64,000 bases of DNA from Paenibacillus pabuli (GCF_023101145.1 NZ_CP073714.1:3720001-3784000); one strand, 5' to 3'. Shown: positions 52,694 to 62,778, counted from the stretch's first letter. Notes: generated by a model from the letters alone, not told the origin. Numbers and translations: made by a program.

Positions 52694-53368
52694 TTGACTA
52701 CATCACAATTAGCCAAAATGATAGATCATACCTTGCTTCGTGCAGATGCAACACAAAGTGAAATGGCCAAATTGACCGAAGAAGCGAAACAATATCTGTT
52801 TGCTTCTGTATGTGTTAACCCGGGCTGGGTTGCTTATGCTGCTGAACAGCTTCAAGGTACTGGCGTAGATATTTGTACCGTGATCGGTTTCCCTCTGGGA
52901 GCTTCCACTTCCGAGACCAAAGCGTTCGAAACCAAAGACGCCATCGCCAAAGGTGCTACTGAGGTGGATATGGTCATCAACATTAGTGCGTTGAAAGACG
53001 GAAAAGATGACGTTGTGGAGCAGGATATCCGTGCAGTTGTTGAAGCAGCAGCGGGTAAAGCTTTGGTGAAAGTCATTATTGAAACTTGTCTGTTGACGGA
53101 TGAAGAGAAAGTACGTGCATGTCAGGCAGCAGTAAAAGCTGGAGCTGATTTTGTCAAAACGTCCACAGGTTTCTCTACAGGTGGAGCAACGCCAGAAGAT
53201 ATCGCTTTGATGCGTCGTACCGTTGGTCCAAATGTAGGTGTTAAGGCTTCCGGCGGCGTGCGTAGTCTGGAAGATATGCAAAAAATGATCGATGCTGGAG
53301 CAACTCGTATTGGCGCAAGTTCCGGTGTGAAAATCATGCAAGGTGAACAATCTACATCTAATTATTAA
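52694..53368 (+). CDS. deoC: Deoxyribose-phosphate aldolase
   Basis: This enzyme cleaves 2-deoxyribose-5-phosphate to acetaldehyde and glyceraldehyde-3-phosphate. It is a 224-residue TIM barrel. The Schiff-base lysine Lys155 is in FVKTSTGF, the proton-relay Lys184 is in [10 protein letters not shown], and Asp92 is in EVDMVINI. Translation starts at TTG 52694 after AGGGGAG. It is the first gene of the deoC-nupC-deoB-deoD-pdp series, controlled by the operator just upstream. The length and motifs match B. subtilis Dra. Confidence 0.96.
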   Translation: MTTSQLAKMIDHTLLRADATQSEMAKLTEEAKQYLFASVCVNPGWVAYAAEQLQGTGVDICTVIGFPLGASTSETKAFETKDAIAKGATEVDMVINISALKDGKDDVVEQDIRAVVEAAAGKALVKVIIETCLLTDEEKVRACQAAVKAGADFVKTSTGFSTGGATPEDIALMRRTVGPNVGVKASGGVRSLEDMQKMIDAGATRIGASSGVKIMQGEQSTSNY

Positions 53369-53430
53369 TTCGTGAGCAAGTTAGCTCCACAAATTTCAGT
53401 AGATGTAGCTTGAATTTACAAAAGGTATTC

Positions 53431-53480
53431 ACTTGTTCTTCATATCTCTCTTTGAACGGATGTGAAGAACAAGTTTTAAA
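53431..53480 (+). terminator. Terminator or attenuator between deoC and nupC
   Basis: ACTTGTTCTTCA (53431-53442) pairs perfectly with TGAAGAACAAGT (53463-53474), followed by TTTAAAT. The 20-nt loop and short T run suggest partial read-through. Confidence 0.6.
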
Positions 53481-53537
53481 TCTGATTGTGATTTTCCATA
53501 TTTTAATTAAAAGAGTATCATAAAAAACCGAATTTAT

Positions 53538-53551
53538 TGTAAGCGCTTCAA
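53538..53551 (+). promoter_or_regulatory. cre site upstream of nupC
   Basis: TGTAAGCGCTTCAA fits the B. subtilis cre consensus at 13 of 14 positions. CcpA repression of dra-nupC-pdp is known in B. subtilis. Confidence 0.6.
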
Positions 53552-53641
53552 CCGTTTTCTGAAAGGTTAATTCATCACATTTATGGGAAACCTTTGAGCT
53601 GAATAAACAACCGGCTTAACTACCTTCAAAGGAGAGATAGA

Positions 53642-54832
53642 ATGAAATTCCTAATTGCCCTTCTTGGTATACTTGTTGTATTTGGACTAGCATATCTGGT
53701 CAGCAACGGTAAGAAGAAGATCCGATATCGTCCACTAATCATCATGATCGTTTTACAAGTAATATTGGGATACGCATTGTTAAACACAGAAGTGGGAACC
53801 TTTTTGATTGGCGGTTTTGCGACCATATTTGAAAGTTTGCTTGGTTATGCGAATGAAGGCATCGCGTTTGTATTCGGTGGCTTGACTACCGTTGGTGCAG
53901 ACAGTGGGGGCGCGCCGTTCTTCCTCAGTGTATTGATGCCAATCGTCGTCATCTCAGCGCTCATTGGGATATTGCAGTATATCCGAATCTTACCTTTTGT
54001 TATAAAATATATTGGTCTGGTATTAAGCAAAGTCAACGGAATGGGCAAACTGGAATCATATAACGCGGTTGCTTCGGCTGTATTGGGGCAATCTGAAGTG
54101 TTCATTTCTGTAAAAAAACAAATTGGGTTGCTGCCTAAACATCGGCTGTACACCTTGTGTGCCTCGGCGATGTCCACGGTATCGATGTCGATTGTCGGTG
54201 CCTATATGTCCATGATTGATCCGAAATATGTGGTTACGGCACTTGTGCTGAACCTGTTTGGCGGTTTTATCATTGCTTCCATCGTGAATCCTTATGAGGT
54301 TTCCCCGGAAGAAGATATATTGGAAGTACAGGAAGAGGAAAAACAATCCTTCTTCGAAATGCTGGGCGAGTACATTATGGATGGTTTCAAAGTAGCTATC
54401 GTCGTAGCTGCAATGTTAATCGGTTTTGTTGCTTTGATCGCACTGGTTAACGGGATCTTCAGTGCAGTGCTCGGCATTTCGTTCCAGGAACTGCTTGGTT
54501 ATGTGTTTGCACCATTTGCCTTCATTATGGGTGTTCCTTGGAAAGAAGCGATTCAAGCGGGAAGTATTATGGCTACCAAAATGGTATCCAACGAGTTCGT
54601 TGCCATGCTTGATCTGACCAAACAGACTGCATTGTCTGCCAGAACAACAGGGATCGTATCTGTCTTCCTCGTATCGTTCGCCAACTTCTCTTCGATCGGT
54701 ATTATTGCCGGTGCGGTGAAGGGACTTCATGAGAAACAAGGTAATGTGGTGGCCCGCTTCGGTCTGAAACTGCTTTACGGTGCATCGCTTGTCAGCGTGC
54801 TGTCTGCGATCATCGCCGGACTGTTCTTGTAA
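53642..54832 (+). CDS. nupC: Concentrative nucleoside transporter (NupC family)
   Basis: This is a 396-residue membrane protein with about ten membrane segments that imports nucleosides by proton or sodium symport. [24 protein letters not shown] and [14 protein letters not shown] are CNT family motifs; the last two carry the substrate and ion contacts. AAGGAGAG lies before the ATG. It supplies substrate for the nucleoside phosphorylases that follow. The order deoC-nupC matches B. subtilis. Confidence 0.95.
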   Translation: MKFLIALLGILVVFGLAYLVSNGKKKIRYRPLIIMIVLQVILGYALLNTEVGTFLIGGFATIFESLLGYANEGIAFVFGGLTTVGADSGGAPFFLSVLMPIVVISALIGILQYIRILPFVIKYIGLVLSKVNGMGKLESYNAVASAVLGQSEVFISVKKQIGLLPKHRLYTLCASAMSTVSMSIVGAYMSMIDPKYVVTALVLNLFGGFIIASIVNPYEVSPEEDILEVQEEEKQSFFEMLGEYIMDGFKVAIVVAAMLIGFVALIALVNGIFSAVLGISFQELLGYVFAPFAFIMGVPWKEAIQAGSIMATKMVSNEFVAMLDLTKQTALSARTTGIVSVFLVSFANFSSIGIIAGAVKGLHEKQGNVVARFGLKLLYGASLVSVLSAIIAGLFL

Positions 54833-54862
54833 AGCCGGATTATTGGAAGGAGTGCTTAAGTT

Positions 54863-56041
54863 ATGTCAACATTCAAAAGAGTACATCTGATCGTTATGGA
54901 TTCAGTGGGAATAGGTGAAGCGCCGGATGCAGCGGAATTCGATGATTTCGACGTCGACACCTTTGGTCACATTGCACGTGAACGCGGAGGGCTGAACATG
55001 CCTCATATGGCCAGCCTTGGACTATCCAACATTAAAAAAATTGAAGGTATCCCTGTCGCGGATGCACCCAAAGCGTATTATACCAAAATGCAGGAAGCAT
55101 CCCGAGGTAAAGATACAATGACAGGGCACTGGGAGATTATGGGTCTTTATATTGATACCCCTTTCCGCGTATTTGAGAATGGCTTCCCGGATGAGCTGAT
55201 TCAGCGCATTGAAGAGAAGACAGGCCGCAAAGTCATTGGTAATAAACCTGCCAGCGGCACAGAAATCATTGATGAGCTGGGCGAAGAGCATGTCAAAACA
55301 GGCGCCTTGATTATATATACTTCCGCAGATTCGGTTCTGCAGATTGCAGCTCATGAGGATGTTGTTCCATTGAAAGAACTGTATGAAATCTGTGAGTTCT
55401 GCCGCGAGATTACGCTCGACGATCCTTACATGCTGGGCCGTATTATTGCCCGTCCGTTTGTAGGCGAAGTAGGGAACTTCAAGCGTACAGCTAATCGTCA
55501 CGACTACGCGCTCAAACCATTTGGCCGTACCGTGATGAATGAACTCAAAGATGGCGGATTTGATGTTATCGCATTGGGAAAAATTTCGGATATTTATGAT
55601 GGCGAGGGTGTAACCAAGTCTGTACGTACCGTCTCCAACATGGATGGCATGGACAAACTGTCCGAAACAATGGATGAGGAGTTCACTGGACTCAGCTTCC
55701 TGAACCTGGTTGACTTCGATGCCTTGTTCGGTCACCGTCGTGATCCACAAGGCTACGCTCAGGCGCTTGAAGAGTATGATGCTCGTTTGCCTGAGATCTT
55801 CAGCAAAATGACGGACGATGATCTGCTGCTCATCACAGCTGACCATGGTAATGATCCAACCTATCGCGGTACGGACCATACACGAGAGTATGTGCCGCTG
55901 CTTGTATACTCTCCGCGCTTCAGCGAGGGTAAACAGCTTGAGCTGCGCAGCACGTTTGCAGATATAGGAGCAACCGTAGCTGAGAACTTTGGAGTGACAC
56001 TGCCGGAATATGGAACAAGCTTCCTGAAGGATTTGAAATAG
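54863..56041 (+). CDS. deoB: Phosphopentomutase
   Basis: This 392-residue alkaline-phosphatase-superfamily enzyme interconverts (deoxy)ribose-1- and -5-phosphate, linking the phosphorylases to deoC. Asp13 in [13 protein letters not shown] and the late [18 protein letters not shown] bind Mn2+, and phospho-acceptor Thr85 lies in KDTMTGHWE. It starts 30 nt after nupC with GGAAGGAG upstream. The length is normal for Firmicute DeoB. Confidence 0.97.
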   Translation: MSTFKRVHLIVMDSVGIGEAPDAAEFDDFDVDTFGHIARERGGLNMPHMASLGLSNIKKIEGIPVADAPKAYYTKMQEASRGKDTMTGHWEIMGLYIDTPFRVFENGFPDELIQRIEEKTGRKVIGNKPASGTEIIDELGEEHVKTGALIIYTSADSVLQIAAHEDVVPLKELYEICEFCREITLDDPYMLGRIIARPFVGEVGNFKRTANRHDYALKPFGRTVMNELKDGGFDVIALGKISDIYDGEGVTKSVRTVSNMDGMDKLSETMDEEFTGLSFLNLVDFDALFGHRRDPQGYAQALEEYDARLPEIFSKMTDDDLLLITADHGNDPTYRGTDHTREYVPLLVYSPRFSEGKQLELRSTFADIGATVAENFGVTLPEYGTSFLKDLK

Positions 56042-56184
56042 TCCGAATTCTGACCATTAACTGAACTTGAGGAAACTGATATTTTCTTAAAAATAAAGTT
56101 GGACAGGATAACCATTGGGGCAGCTTTGTCTGCTCCGATCCCTGCCTTCATTCAATCACATGGATAACTGGAGGAGATTTAAAC

Positions 56185-56892
56185 ATGAGTACACATATTG
56201 GAGCTAAACCCGGGGATATCGCAGAAACAATCCTTTTACCAGGAGACCCATTACGTGCAAAATTTATTGCTGATACGTACCTTGAAGATGTGGTTTGTTA
56301 CAACGAAGTTCGCGGAATGCTCGGATTCACGGGTACATATCAAGGACACCGTATTTCGGTGCAAGGCTCAGGTATGGGGATTCCGTCGTTCAGCATCTAT
56401 GCCAACGAACTGATCAGCGAATATGGCGTGAAAAACCTGATTCGTGTAGGTACTTGCGGCGGTATGCAGGAACATGTGCGCGTACGTGACGTAATTCTGG
56501 CGCAAGCAGCATGTACGGATTCCAGCATGAACAAGCTCGTATTCGGTGGATATGATTTCTCCCCGATCGCGACGTTCTCCCTGCTGAAAGAAGCCTATGA
56601 CCGCGCAACTGCCAAAGGCATGAAAATTCACGTCGGTAACGTATTCAGCTCCGATTCCTTCTATCGTGACGACCGTTCCGTGACTGAAAAATTGATGCAG
56701 CACGGCGTACTGGGCGTGGAGATGGAAACAACGGCACTGTACACACTTGCAGCCAAATTTGGCGTAAACGCACTGACGATCCTGACGGTAAGTGATCACT
56801 TGCTGACAGGGGAAGAAACTTCCGCTGAAGAACGCCAAAAAACGTTCAACGACATGATGGTGGTAGCACTGGAAACAGCAATTACGTTGTAA
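56185..56892 (+). CDS. deoD: Purine-nucleoside phosphorylase (DeoD type)
   Basis: This 235-residue hexameric phosphorylase splits purine (deoxy)nucleosides into base and sugar-1-phosphate. [10 protein letters not shown] near residue 20 and RVGTCGG bind phosphate, [10 protein letters not shown] binds the ribose, and the base-site Asp is in [19 protein letters not shown] precedes the ATG. It follows deoB and precedes the tandem-repeat region before pdp. Confidence 0.96.
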   Translation: MSTHIGAKPGDIAETILLPGDPLRAKFIADTYLEDVVCYNEVRGMLGFTGTYQGHRISVQGSGMGIPSFSIYANELISEYGVKNLIRVGTCGGMQEHVRVRDVILAQAACTDSSMNKLVFGGYDFSPIATFSLLKEAYDRATAKGMKIHVGNVFSSDSFYRDDRSVTEKLMQHGVLGVEMETTALYTLAAKFGVNALTILTVSDHLLTGEETSAEERQKTFNDMMVVALETAITL

Positions 56893-56926
56893 TTGTTGCA
56901 TTTTATATTCAATATTCACTGTTTTT

Positions 56927-57515
56927 GATCGTAACTTTTGTATTGAGGAGCACGTAGTGGAGGAGCCGGAATCGATTCTGAAGAAGCGTTAGCGTTCGCC
57001 TTTGTCTCCGAATTTCAACCTTATCAATGGTTATTCAAAAGAAATTTGGAGACAACAGCGATCAAAAGAACGATCCGGGGCTGTAACGGATGCTGCACAA
57101 AGTGTTTTTTTAACAAACTATCAAGTGATTGTATCGAAACTTTTGTGTTGAGCACGTAGTGGAGGAACAGGAATCGATTCTGAAGAACCGTTAGCGTTCG
57201 CCTTTGTCTCCGAATTTCAACCTTATCAATGGTTATTCAAAAGAAATTTGGAGACAACAGCGATCGAAAGAACGATCCGGGGCTGTAACGGATGCTGCAC
57301 AAAGTGTTTTTTTAACAAACTATCAAGTGATTGTATCGAAACTTTTGTGTTGAGCACGTAGTGGAGGAGCCGGAATCGATTCTGAAGAAGCGAAGCATTC
57401 GCCTTTGTCTCCGAGTTTCAACCTTATCAAAGGTTATTCAAAGAAATTTGGAGACAACAGCGATCGAAAGAACGATCCGGTGCCGGAACGGATGCTGCAC
57501 AAAGTGTTCTATATA
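56927..57515 (+). repeat. Triple tandem repeat (202-bp unit) upstream of pdp
   Basis: Three tandem copies of a roughly 202-bp sequence fill most of the gap between deoD and pdp. The anchor GAGCACGTAGTGG recurs at 56948, 57150 and 57352, exactly 202 bp apart. Copies 1 and 2 are nearly identical; copy 3 has two single-base deletions and some changes. Each copy contains the palindrome GAATCGATTC. Each also has a 15-bp stem (TTGTCTCCGAATTTC / GAAATTTGGAGACAA, e.g. 57002-57016 with 57041-57055), and an ACAGCGATC...GATCCGGGGCTGT hairpin. No coding potential was recognised. The last copy ends about 30 nt before the pdp start. Confidence 0.9.
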
Positions 57516-57542
57516 ATCACCCACAACGAAGGAGAGATCATC

Positions 57543-58844
57543 ATGAGAATGGTAGACATTATTGCTAAGAAACGCGACGGAAAAGAACTGACAACAGCTG
57601 AGATCGATTTTGTTGTTCAAGGATATACGCAAGGAGAAATTCCGGATTATCAAGTCAGCGCTTGGGCAATGGCCGTATTTTTCAAGGATATGACCGATAA
57701 GGAACGCGCAGATTTGACGATGTCCATGGTAAACTCGGGCGAGACGATTGATCTGTCCGCAATCGAAGGCATCAAGGTAGACAAGCATTCCACGGGAGGC
57801 GTGGGTGACACAACCACATTGGTACTGGCACCGCTCGTTGCTGCTCTGGATATTCCAGTTGCCAAAATGTCCGGACGCGGATTGGGCCACACAGGTGGTA
57901 CAACAGACAAACTGGAATCTGTTGCAGGTTTCCACGTGGAGTTGGAGAAAGAAGAGTTCATCCGACTCGTTAACGAACATAAAGTTGCCGTTATCGGTCA
58001 AAGTGGCAACCTTACGCCGGCAGACAAAAAGCTCTACGCATTGCGTGACGTTACAGCTACCGTTAACTCCATCCCATTGATCGCCAGTTCCATCATGAGT
58101 AAGAAAATTGCAGCGGGTGCCGATGCGATCGTATTGGATGTCAAAACAGGTGCCGGTGCTTTTATGAAGACAACAGAAGATGCAAAAGAACTGGCACATG
58201 CCATGGTAAGCATCGGTAACAATGTAGGACGTAAAACGATGGCTGTCATTTCCGATATGTCCCAACCACTGGGTCTTGCTATCGGTAACGCTCTTGAAGT
58301 AAAAGAAGCCATTCTTACACTGCAAGGTAAAGGTCCGAAGGATCTGGAAGAACTGTGTCTGGCGCTTGGACGTCAAATGGTATTCCTTGCTGGCAAAGCT
58401 GACTCTCTGGAGCAAGCGGAAGAGAAATTGAAAGAAGTGATCCAGAACGGTAAAGCGCTGGATAAATTCAAGGATTTCCTGGCAAACCAAGGCGGAGACG
58501 CTTCCGTTGTAGATCATCCGGATCGCTTGCCACAAGCGAAATATCTGGTTGAAGTACCAGCGGATAAAGACGGATACGTAGCTGGTATCGTCGCTGACGA
58601 AATCGGTACTGCTGCAATGCTGCTCGGCGCAGGCCGTGCAACTAAAGAATCCGAGATCGACCTCGCTGTGGGCTTGATGCTCAACAAAAAAGTGGGTGAC
58701 CAGGTTAAAGCTGGCGAATCACTCGTAACGATCCATGCCAATCGTGAAGACGTTGCAGATGTTATCGCGAAGATCAAAGAGAACATTACCATTGCAGATC
58801 ATGCGGATGCTCCTGTATTGGTGCATGATATTGTAACTGAATAA
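57543..58844 (+). CDS. pdp: Pyrimidine-nucleoside phosphorylase
   Basis: This enzyme cleaves thymidine, deoxyuridine and uridine with phosphate. It has 433 residues. [15 protein letters not shown] binds phosphate, [18 protein letters not shown] is the family signature, and the C-terminal domain ends the hinge-bending fold. The ATG at 57543 follows GAAGGAGAG; the frame is open upstream into the third repeat copy, but that part lacks a site and family similarity. It completes the nucleoside salvage set and is followed by a strong terminator. Confidence 0.96.
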   Translation: MRMVDIIAKKRDGKELTTAEIDFVVQGYTQGEIPDYQVSAWAMAVFFKDMTDKERADLTMSMVNSGETIDLSAIEGIKVDKHSTGGVGDTTTLVLAPLVAALDIPVAKMSGRGLGHTGGTTDKLESVAGFHVELEKEEFIRLVNEHKVAVIGQSGNLTPADKKLYALRDVTATVNSIPLIASSIMSKKIAAGADAIVLDVKTGAGAFMKTTEDAKELAHAMVSIGNNVGRKTMAVISDMSQPLGLAIGNALEVKEAILTLQGKGPKDLEELCLALGRQMVFLAGKADSLEQAEEKLKEVIQNGKALDKFKDFLANQGGDASVVDHPDRLPQAKYLVEVPADKDGYVAGIVADEIGTAAMLLGAGRATKESEIDLAVGLMLNKKVGDQVKAGESLVTIHANREDVADVIAKIKENITIADHADAPVLVHDIVTE

Positions 58845-58887
58845 TATAACAGGTAAACAAGGTTAACCTTATGCCTGAATCAAATTT

Positions 58888-58932
58888 AAAGCCCCGAAGT
58901 TATGCATTCCATAGCTTCGGGGCTTTTCTTAT
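58888..58932. terminator. Bidirectional terminator between pdp and the DUF1980 gene
   Basis: AAAGCCCCGAAG (58888-58899) pairs perfectly with CTTCGGGGCTTT (58915-58926), with A-rich and T-rich flanks usable on both strands. Confidence 0.9.
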
Positions 58933-59912
58933 TTATTTTGCAACTTATTATACGCCTTTACCGAATCTGCACTAGTGTAGATGTAAGGTGTGGATGGCTG
59001 ATTGACCGGAGTTACCTTTGTCGCCCGAATCTCAATAGTGTCCTTGCCATTCACTTGAGCTGATCCAATAGTGCCATCAATTTGTACCCAACTGTCTGTT
59101 GGAAAGCTGTCTGCATTCGGGACATGAATCATCACGCCAAAGGGTGCCGCGTCTGCCGGGCAGCACATCACAAGAAATCTGCCTAGTGCAAAATGAGATT
59201 CGTGATCCATGCTTTTGTCCCGATATACAAACCCGGTAAGGCTGATGGCTTTGTCTGCAAATTGTCGTTGGAACATATCGATAGACCCCAATGTCTCGGA
59301 GAAAATTTCAGGATAAACCTTTATGACCGATTCCGCATATAACTTCTCTGCCAGTTCGGCAAATTCACGACTGTACTCATCCGGGGGAATGAATTGTACT
59401 TTCGTGGCAGACACAGATGATTCAACCGTTGCCTTTTTTTTGGATAGATCTTTAATGTCCAGTTCTGCTGTATCAGGTAATGGTTCTTTTCGACGAATCT
59501 CTGGAGGTCCATAGGATAGGGACATGCCTTTTTGACTGGCCATGGAACTGCCGAGTGCCTGATCGGGCAATAGAAAACCAAGGACTAAAGGAATGGCAAT
59601 CAATCCATACATCAGCGAACTGCGTACCCATCCGGAAGGAGGCGGATGCTCGCAGTCGCAATGGAGCTTGCTATTGCCAAACAGTCCGTGCCAGGCCATA
59701 ATGGCGGCTATAAACAAAAAGGGAACAGGGCAGCAAAGAAGCAATCGCTGCATCGTCGGCGCCAGGTAATAATGAAGAGAATCCGTTGTATTCAAATGAA
59801 TGATGTACACAGCCAGCCCACCGATCCACAGCGCACGAATCAGGTTATGCCATTGGATGGGTGGAGATTTTGAAACAGGAGCTTTAGGCATCGTATAACC
59901 AGGATGGTTCAT
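58929..59912 (-). CDS. TIGR03943/DUF1980-family membrane protein (YcgQ-like)
   Basis: This is a 327-residue protein with about four N-terminal membrane segments (LIRALWIGGLAVYIIHL, LLLCCPVPFLFIAAIMAW, MYGLIAIPLVLGFLLP) and a soluble C-terminal part. The C-terminal part includes FVYRDKSMDHESHFALGRFLVMCCPADAAPFGVMIHV, a conserved cysteine- and histidine-bearing stretch. Such proteins form a pair with a DUF318 permease and are thought to act in metal handling or in folate- or metal-linked transport. The start at 59912 is supported by AGAGGTG eight bases away. It lies downstream of the permease gene on the same strand. The function is inferred from the Zur-linked neighbourhood. Confidence 0.82.
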   Translation of the reverse strand: MNHPGYTMPKAPVSKSPPIQWHNLIRALWIGGLAVYIIHLNTTDSLHYYLAPTMQRLLLCCPVPFLFIAAIMAWHGLFGNSKLHCDCEHPPPSGWVRSSLMYGLIAIPLVLGFLLPDQALGSSMASQKGMSLSYGPPEIRRKEPLPDTAELDIKDLSKKKATVESSVSATKVQFIPPDEYSREFAELAEKLYAESVIKVYPEIFSETLGSIDMFQRQFADKAISLTGFVYRDKSMDHESHFALGRFLVMCCPADAAPFGVMIHVPNADSFPTDSWVQIDGTIGSAQVNGKDTIEIRATKVTPVNQPSTPYIYTSADSVKAYNKLQNK

Positions 59913-59996
59913 GTTACCACTCACCTCTCTTGATCCAAATCGTGACTTCGTGAATGCTTTCCCGGATAAGCGGGGTTAAACATACTCCTTAAATGC

Positions 59997-61031
59997 TCAT
60001 GCCAAAAGGTTAATCAACCACGATCCGGCGAAAACCAATATAATAATGGCCAGACTCAAACCAATAACGAACCGGGTGCGGAAAGTGGAGAGCAGCATCA
60101 GTGTGCTTTTGAAATCAAGCATTGGACCGAGAACAAGAAAGGATAATAGTGGCCCTAACGCAAACGTATGAGAAAACGCAGAGGCTACGAATGCATCGGA
60201 CGTTGAGCAGAGAGACAATACATACGCAAAGCCCATCATGAATGCATAGGAGGCGACAGGCCCGTTACCAAGAGAGATGAGGTCACTGCGGCTGATAAAG
60301 GTTTGAATGCAAGCTGTTATTAGAGCACCAATCACCAAATATTTGCTCATATCGACAAATTCGTCACCCGCATGAATGAAAAAGCTGCGCCAGTTTCTAT
60401 CATGCACATGATCATGATCGGTAGAGTGTGCATGAGGCTGTGCCATTTTAAAACCGGGATGTGTCTTGACCTCGGTCACTGTAGCCTTCGGTTTGCGCAA
60501 AGGGTTCTGGCGGACGAACATATACACCACACCACCGATGGAAGCTGCTACAGCAAAGGCCAGTCCCATACGGGCGATCGTAATTTCGGGATGAGAAGGA
60601 AAAGCGAGCAGGGTCGCGGTAAAGACAATTGGATTTACAACAGGGCCGCTAAGAATAAAGGTCACCGCAATATAGGGCGGCATACCTTTATGCATCAGCC
60701 GTCGCACGACCGGAATCATGCCACATTCGCAGATCGGGAAAATGATTCCCAGCAGACCGGCTACCAGAACCCCTCCTACGGGGTTCTTGGGTGTTAGTTT
60801 CCGAATCATTTCCTCAGAAACAAACCACTGCATTAGCGAAGATAACAGCACCCCAATGAGCAGAAATGGAGCGGCTTCGAGAAAAATGCTTATGAATACC
60901 GTTTTCATATTTTGTAGGGCTTCACTGTTCCAGGCTTCTTCCAGATCGGGAGCCATTGTGATTAGCACGGGAACAAGGAATGCACAAGGAATCAGGAATG
61001 ACAGGAGCTTAAGATGGGCTGCCATTTTCAT
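59997..61031 (-). CDS. DUF318/ArsP-like permease (YcgR-like)
   Basis: This is a 344-residue integral membrane protein with about eight to ten membrane segments. The motif FPICECGMIPVVRRL, with its cysteine pair, is the hallmark of the PF03773 permeases, repeated in modified form as LSLCSTSDAFVASAF. A cytoplasmic loop is histidine-rich (PHAHSTDHDHVHD), which points to metal ions. GGAGG lies seven bases before the start. It is transcribed divergently from the COG0523 GTPase gene across a Zur box region, consistent with zinc regulation. Alternative substrates such as organoarsenicals, known for ArsP, cannot be excluded. Confidence 0.85.
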   Translation of the reverse strand: MKMAAHLKLLSFLIPCAFLVPVLITMAPDLEEAWNSEALQNMKTVFISIFLEAAPFLLIGVLLSSLMQWFVSEEMIRKLTPKNPVGGVLVAGLLGIIFPICECGMIPVVRRLMHKGMPPYIAVTFILSGPVVNPIVFTATLLAFPSHPEITIARMGLAFAVAASIGGVVYMFVRQNPLRKPKATVTEVKTHPGFKMAQPHAHSTDHDHVHDRNWRSFFIHAGDEFVDMSKYLVIGALITACIQTFISRSDLISLGNGPVASYAFMMGFAYVLSLCSTSDAFVASAFSHTFALGPLLSFLVLGPMLDFKSTLMLLSTFRTRFVIGLSLAIIILVFAGSWLINLLA

Positions 61032-61152
61032 GGATAGACCTCCAGAACCGGGACTTTGGTAAAATATATGCTTGTACCGTCTGCATCATACTCGTTCCTC
61101 GTAATTAATCAACATTTTTACGATTTACACATTGAGACCGGAACTTGTTATG

Positions 61153-61213
61153 TTGACAAAGGAAACGAGGTTCAGGTATAGTTTATTTTGTTAATCGTAA
61201 TAATTACTATTAA
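61153..61213 (+). promoter_or_regulatory. Promoter and Zur box of the COG0523 GTPase gene
   Basis: TTGACA (61153-61158) and TATAGT (61177-61182) are separated by 18 bp. Just downstream, TCGTAA (61195-61200), TAA and TTACTA (61204-61209) form a Zur box of the B. subtilis type. Bound Zur would block the transcription start. A further pair, TCGTAA (61099-61104) and TTACGA (61118-61123), sits on the side of the divergent permease with its arms one helical turn further apart. Confidence 0.75.
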
Positions 61214-61305
61214 GCGAAGGTTATTTTTCACTCCATCGTACAAGTGGAAGCTACAAAGTATTCCGTTTTTTAGTTTTACGAGAACAAATGAAGGGAGTCA
61301 TTGAA

Positions 61306-62505
61306 ATGACAGAACAACAGGTACACCCCCGAGTTCCGGTGACTGTATTAAGTGGATATCTGGGGGCAGGCAAAACGACATTACTTAACCACGTGCTCCA
61401 TAATCGGGAGGGCATGCGAGTGGCTGTAATTGTAAATGACCTCAGTGAAGTCAATATTGATGCTGATTTGATTCGAGATGGCGGAGGGCTATCGCGTATT
61501 GATGAGAAGCTGGTAGAGATGTCCAACGGCTGCATCTGCTGCACATTGCGTGAGGATTTGCTGAAAGAGGTAGAGCGGCTTGCGCTGGACGGTTCTTTTG
61601 ACTACATATTAATTGAATCGACAGGCATTGGTGAGCCTGTGCCCGTTGCTCAGACATTTACGTATATTGACGAGGAACTGGGGATTGATTTAACGAAATT
61701 TACGAGGCTCGATACGATGGTAACGGTAGTGGATGCGGCTCAGTTCTGGCGTGACTTTTATTCCAAAGAAACGTTGAAAGATCGGGGACAGGAAGCGGGA
61801 GAGGACGATGTACGAGGGATCGTTCATTTGCTGACAGACCAGGTGGAATTCTGTGATGTGTTAATTCTGAACAAGTGTGACCTGGTGTCGGAGGACGAGC
61901 TGCTCAAACTTGAGAAAGCATTACATGCGATGCAGCCGGAAGCACGACTAATTCGGACGACTCATGGACAGATTGATCCGAGGGAGATATTGAATACGGG
62001 ACGGTTCGATTTTGAAAAAGCAAGCCAGTCTGCGGGCTGGATCCGCGAATTAATGAAGGAAGAACATACGCCCGAGACTGAGGAGTATGGCATTCACTCC
62101 TTTGTGTACCACCGGAAACGTCCGTTTCATCCGGAACGTTTGCTGCGCTGGATTGCAAAATGGCCCGAAAGCATTGTGCGTTCCAAAGGCTTAATGTGGC
62201 TGGCTACACGCAACCATATGGCCGTGTCGTTCAGTCATGCAGGAACATCCAAACAGTTGGGACCAGCCGGGTTGTGGGTAGGCGCGATGAGTGATGAAGA
62301 GCGACAAATGCATTTTGGTGATACCCTTCCTCCAATTCAGGATTGGGATGAGCAGTGGGGTGATCGGGTAACGAAACTGGTGTTCATCGGGATTGACATG
62401 GACCGGCTAGAGATCGAACGGACGTTGGACGAGACACTTCTTACAGAAGAAGAGATGCAAATGAATTGGCGAGAACTGAAAGATCCATTTCCTGCATGGA
62501 GTTGA
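61306..62505 (+). CDS. zagA: COG0523 zinc metallochaperone GTPase (ZagA/YciC type)
   Basis: This is a 399-residue P-loop GTPase of the CobW/COG0523 family, produced under zinc starvation to deliver zinc to key enzymes. Walker A is GYLGAGKTT. The metal motif is [10 protein letters not shown] (CxCC), the base-recognition motif is LNKCD, and the C-terminal CobW domain spans about 255-385. ATG 61306 fits AAGGGAG nine bases upstream; ATG 61288 is in frame but has no site. Length and content match B. subtilis YciC/ZagA. A Zur box covers its promoter, and two more lie in the following genes. Confidence 0.93.
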   Translation: MTEQQVHPRVPVTVLSGYLGAGKTTLLNHVLHNREGMRVAVIVNDLSEVNIDADLIRDGGGLSRIDEKLVEMSNGCICCTLREDLLKEVERLALDGSFDYILIESTGIGEPVPVAQTFTYIDEELGIDLTKFTRLDTMVTVVDAAQFWRDFYSKETLKDRGQEAGEDDVRGIVHLLTDQVEFCDVLILNKCDLVSEDELLKLEKALHAMQPEARLIRTTHGQIDPREILNTGRFDFEKASQSAGWIRELMKEEHTPETEEYGIHSFVYHRKRPFHPERLLRWIAKWPESIVRSKGLMWLATRNHMAVSFSHAGTSKQLGPAGLWVGAMSDEERQMHFGDTLPPIQDWDEQWGDRVTKLVFIGIDMDRLEIERTLDETLLTEEEMQMNWRELKDPFPAWS

Positions 62506-62555
62506 CAAATCCAAGAGCATGGGCTAATATCATCAAATAGTAATAATTACGATTA
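62502..62555 (+). promoter_or_regulatory. Promoter and Zur box of rpmG
   Basis: TTGACA (62502-62507, overlapping the zagA stop) and TAATAT (62525-62530) with a 17-bp spacer. TAGTAA-TAA-TTACGA (62538-62552) is a Zur box placed at the expected start site. Confidence 0.8.
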
Positions 62556-62579
62556 GTTCAATTGAAGGGGGCCATATCC

Positions 62580-62729
62580 ATGAGAGTCATTGTAACCTTA
62601 GCCTGCACGGAGTGCGGAGATCGCAACTATACAACCACCAAGAACAAGCGTAACCATCCGGAACGGATCGAATTGAAGAAATATTCACCACGATTGAAGA
62701 AGATGACGATTCACCGGGAAACAAGATAA
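62580..62729 (+). CDS. rpmG: Ribosomal protein L33, cysteine-poor paralog
   Basis: This 49-residue L33 reads [17 protein letters not shown] near the start. Zinc-binding L33 proteins have two CxxC pairs; here the first (Cys9, Cys12) is kept but the second is replaced (YSPRLKK instead of a YCPRC-like sequence). Zinc-independent L33 paralogs are made under Zur control so that the zinc of the normal L33 can be released. The start ATG 62580 follows AAGGGGG. The promoter has its own Zur box, which fits this role. Too short for standard gene calls but clear. Confidence 0.92.
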   Translation: MRVIVTLACTECGDRNYTTTKNKRNHPERIELKKYSPRLKKMTIHRETR

Positions 62730-62749
62730 ATTTTTTTGTCATTTTTACA

Positions 62750-62764
62750 TCGTAATATTTACGA
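62750..62764 (+). promoter_or_regulatory. Zur box upstream of znuC
   Basis: TCGTAA-TAT-TTACGA is a perfect palindromic Zur box ending 14 bases before the znuC start. It lies close to the ribosome-binding site (GAGGAAA), so Zur could act as a roadblock on transcription from upstream. Confidence 0.8.
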
Positions 62765-62778
62765 AAAGAGGAAAAGCC

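Noticed and set aside
55022..55879. 285-codon open frame antisense to deoB
   Set aside because: Fully within deoB on the other strand, no ribosome-binding site or recognisable domain.
56927..57515. CRISPR array
   Set aside because: Only three units of 202 bp without short repeats and unique spacers; a tandem repeat of a structured element fits better.
57438..58535. Long 365-codon open frame antisense to pdp
   Set aside because: It lies entirely opposite a clear pdp gene, has no family motifs and is rich in Cys, Phe and His as expected for a shadow frame.
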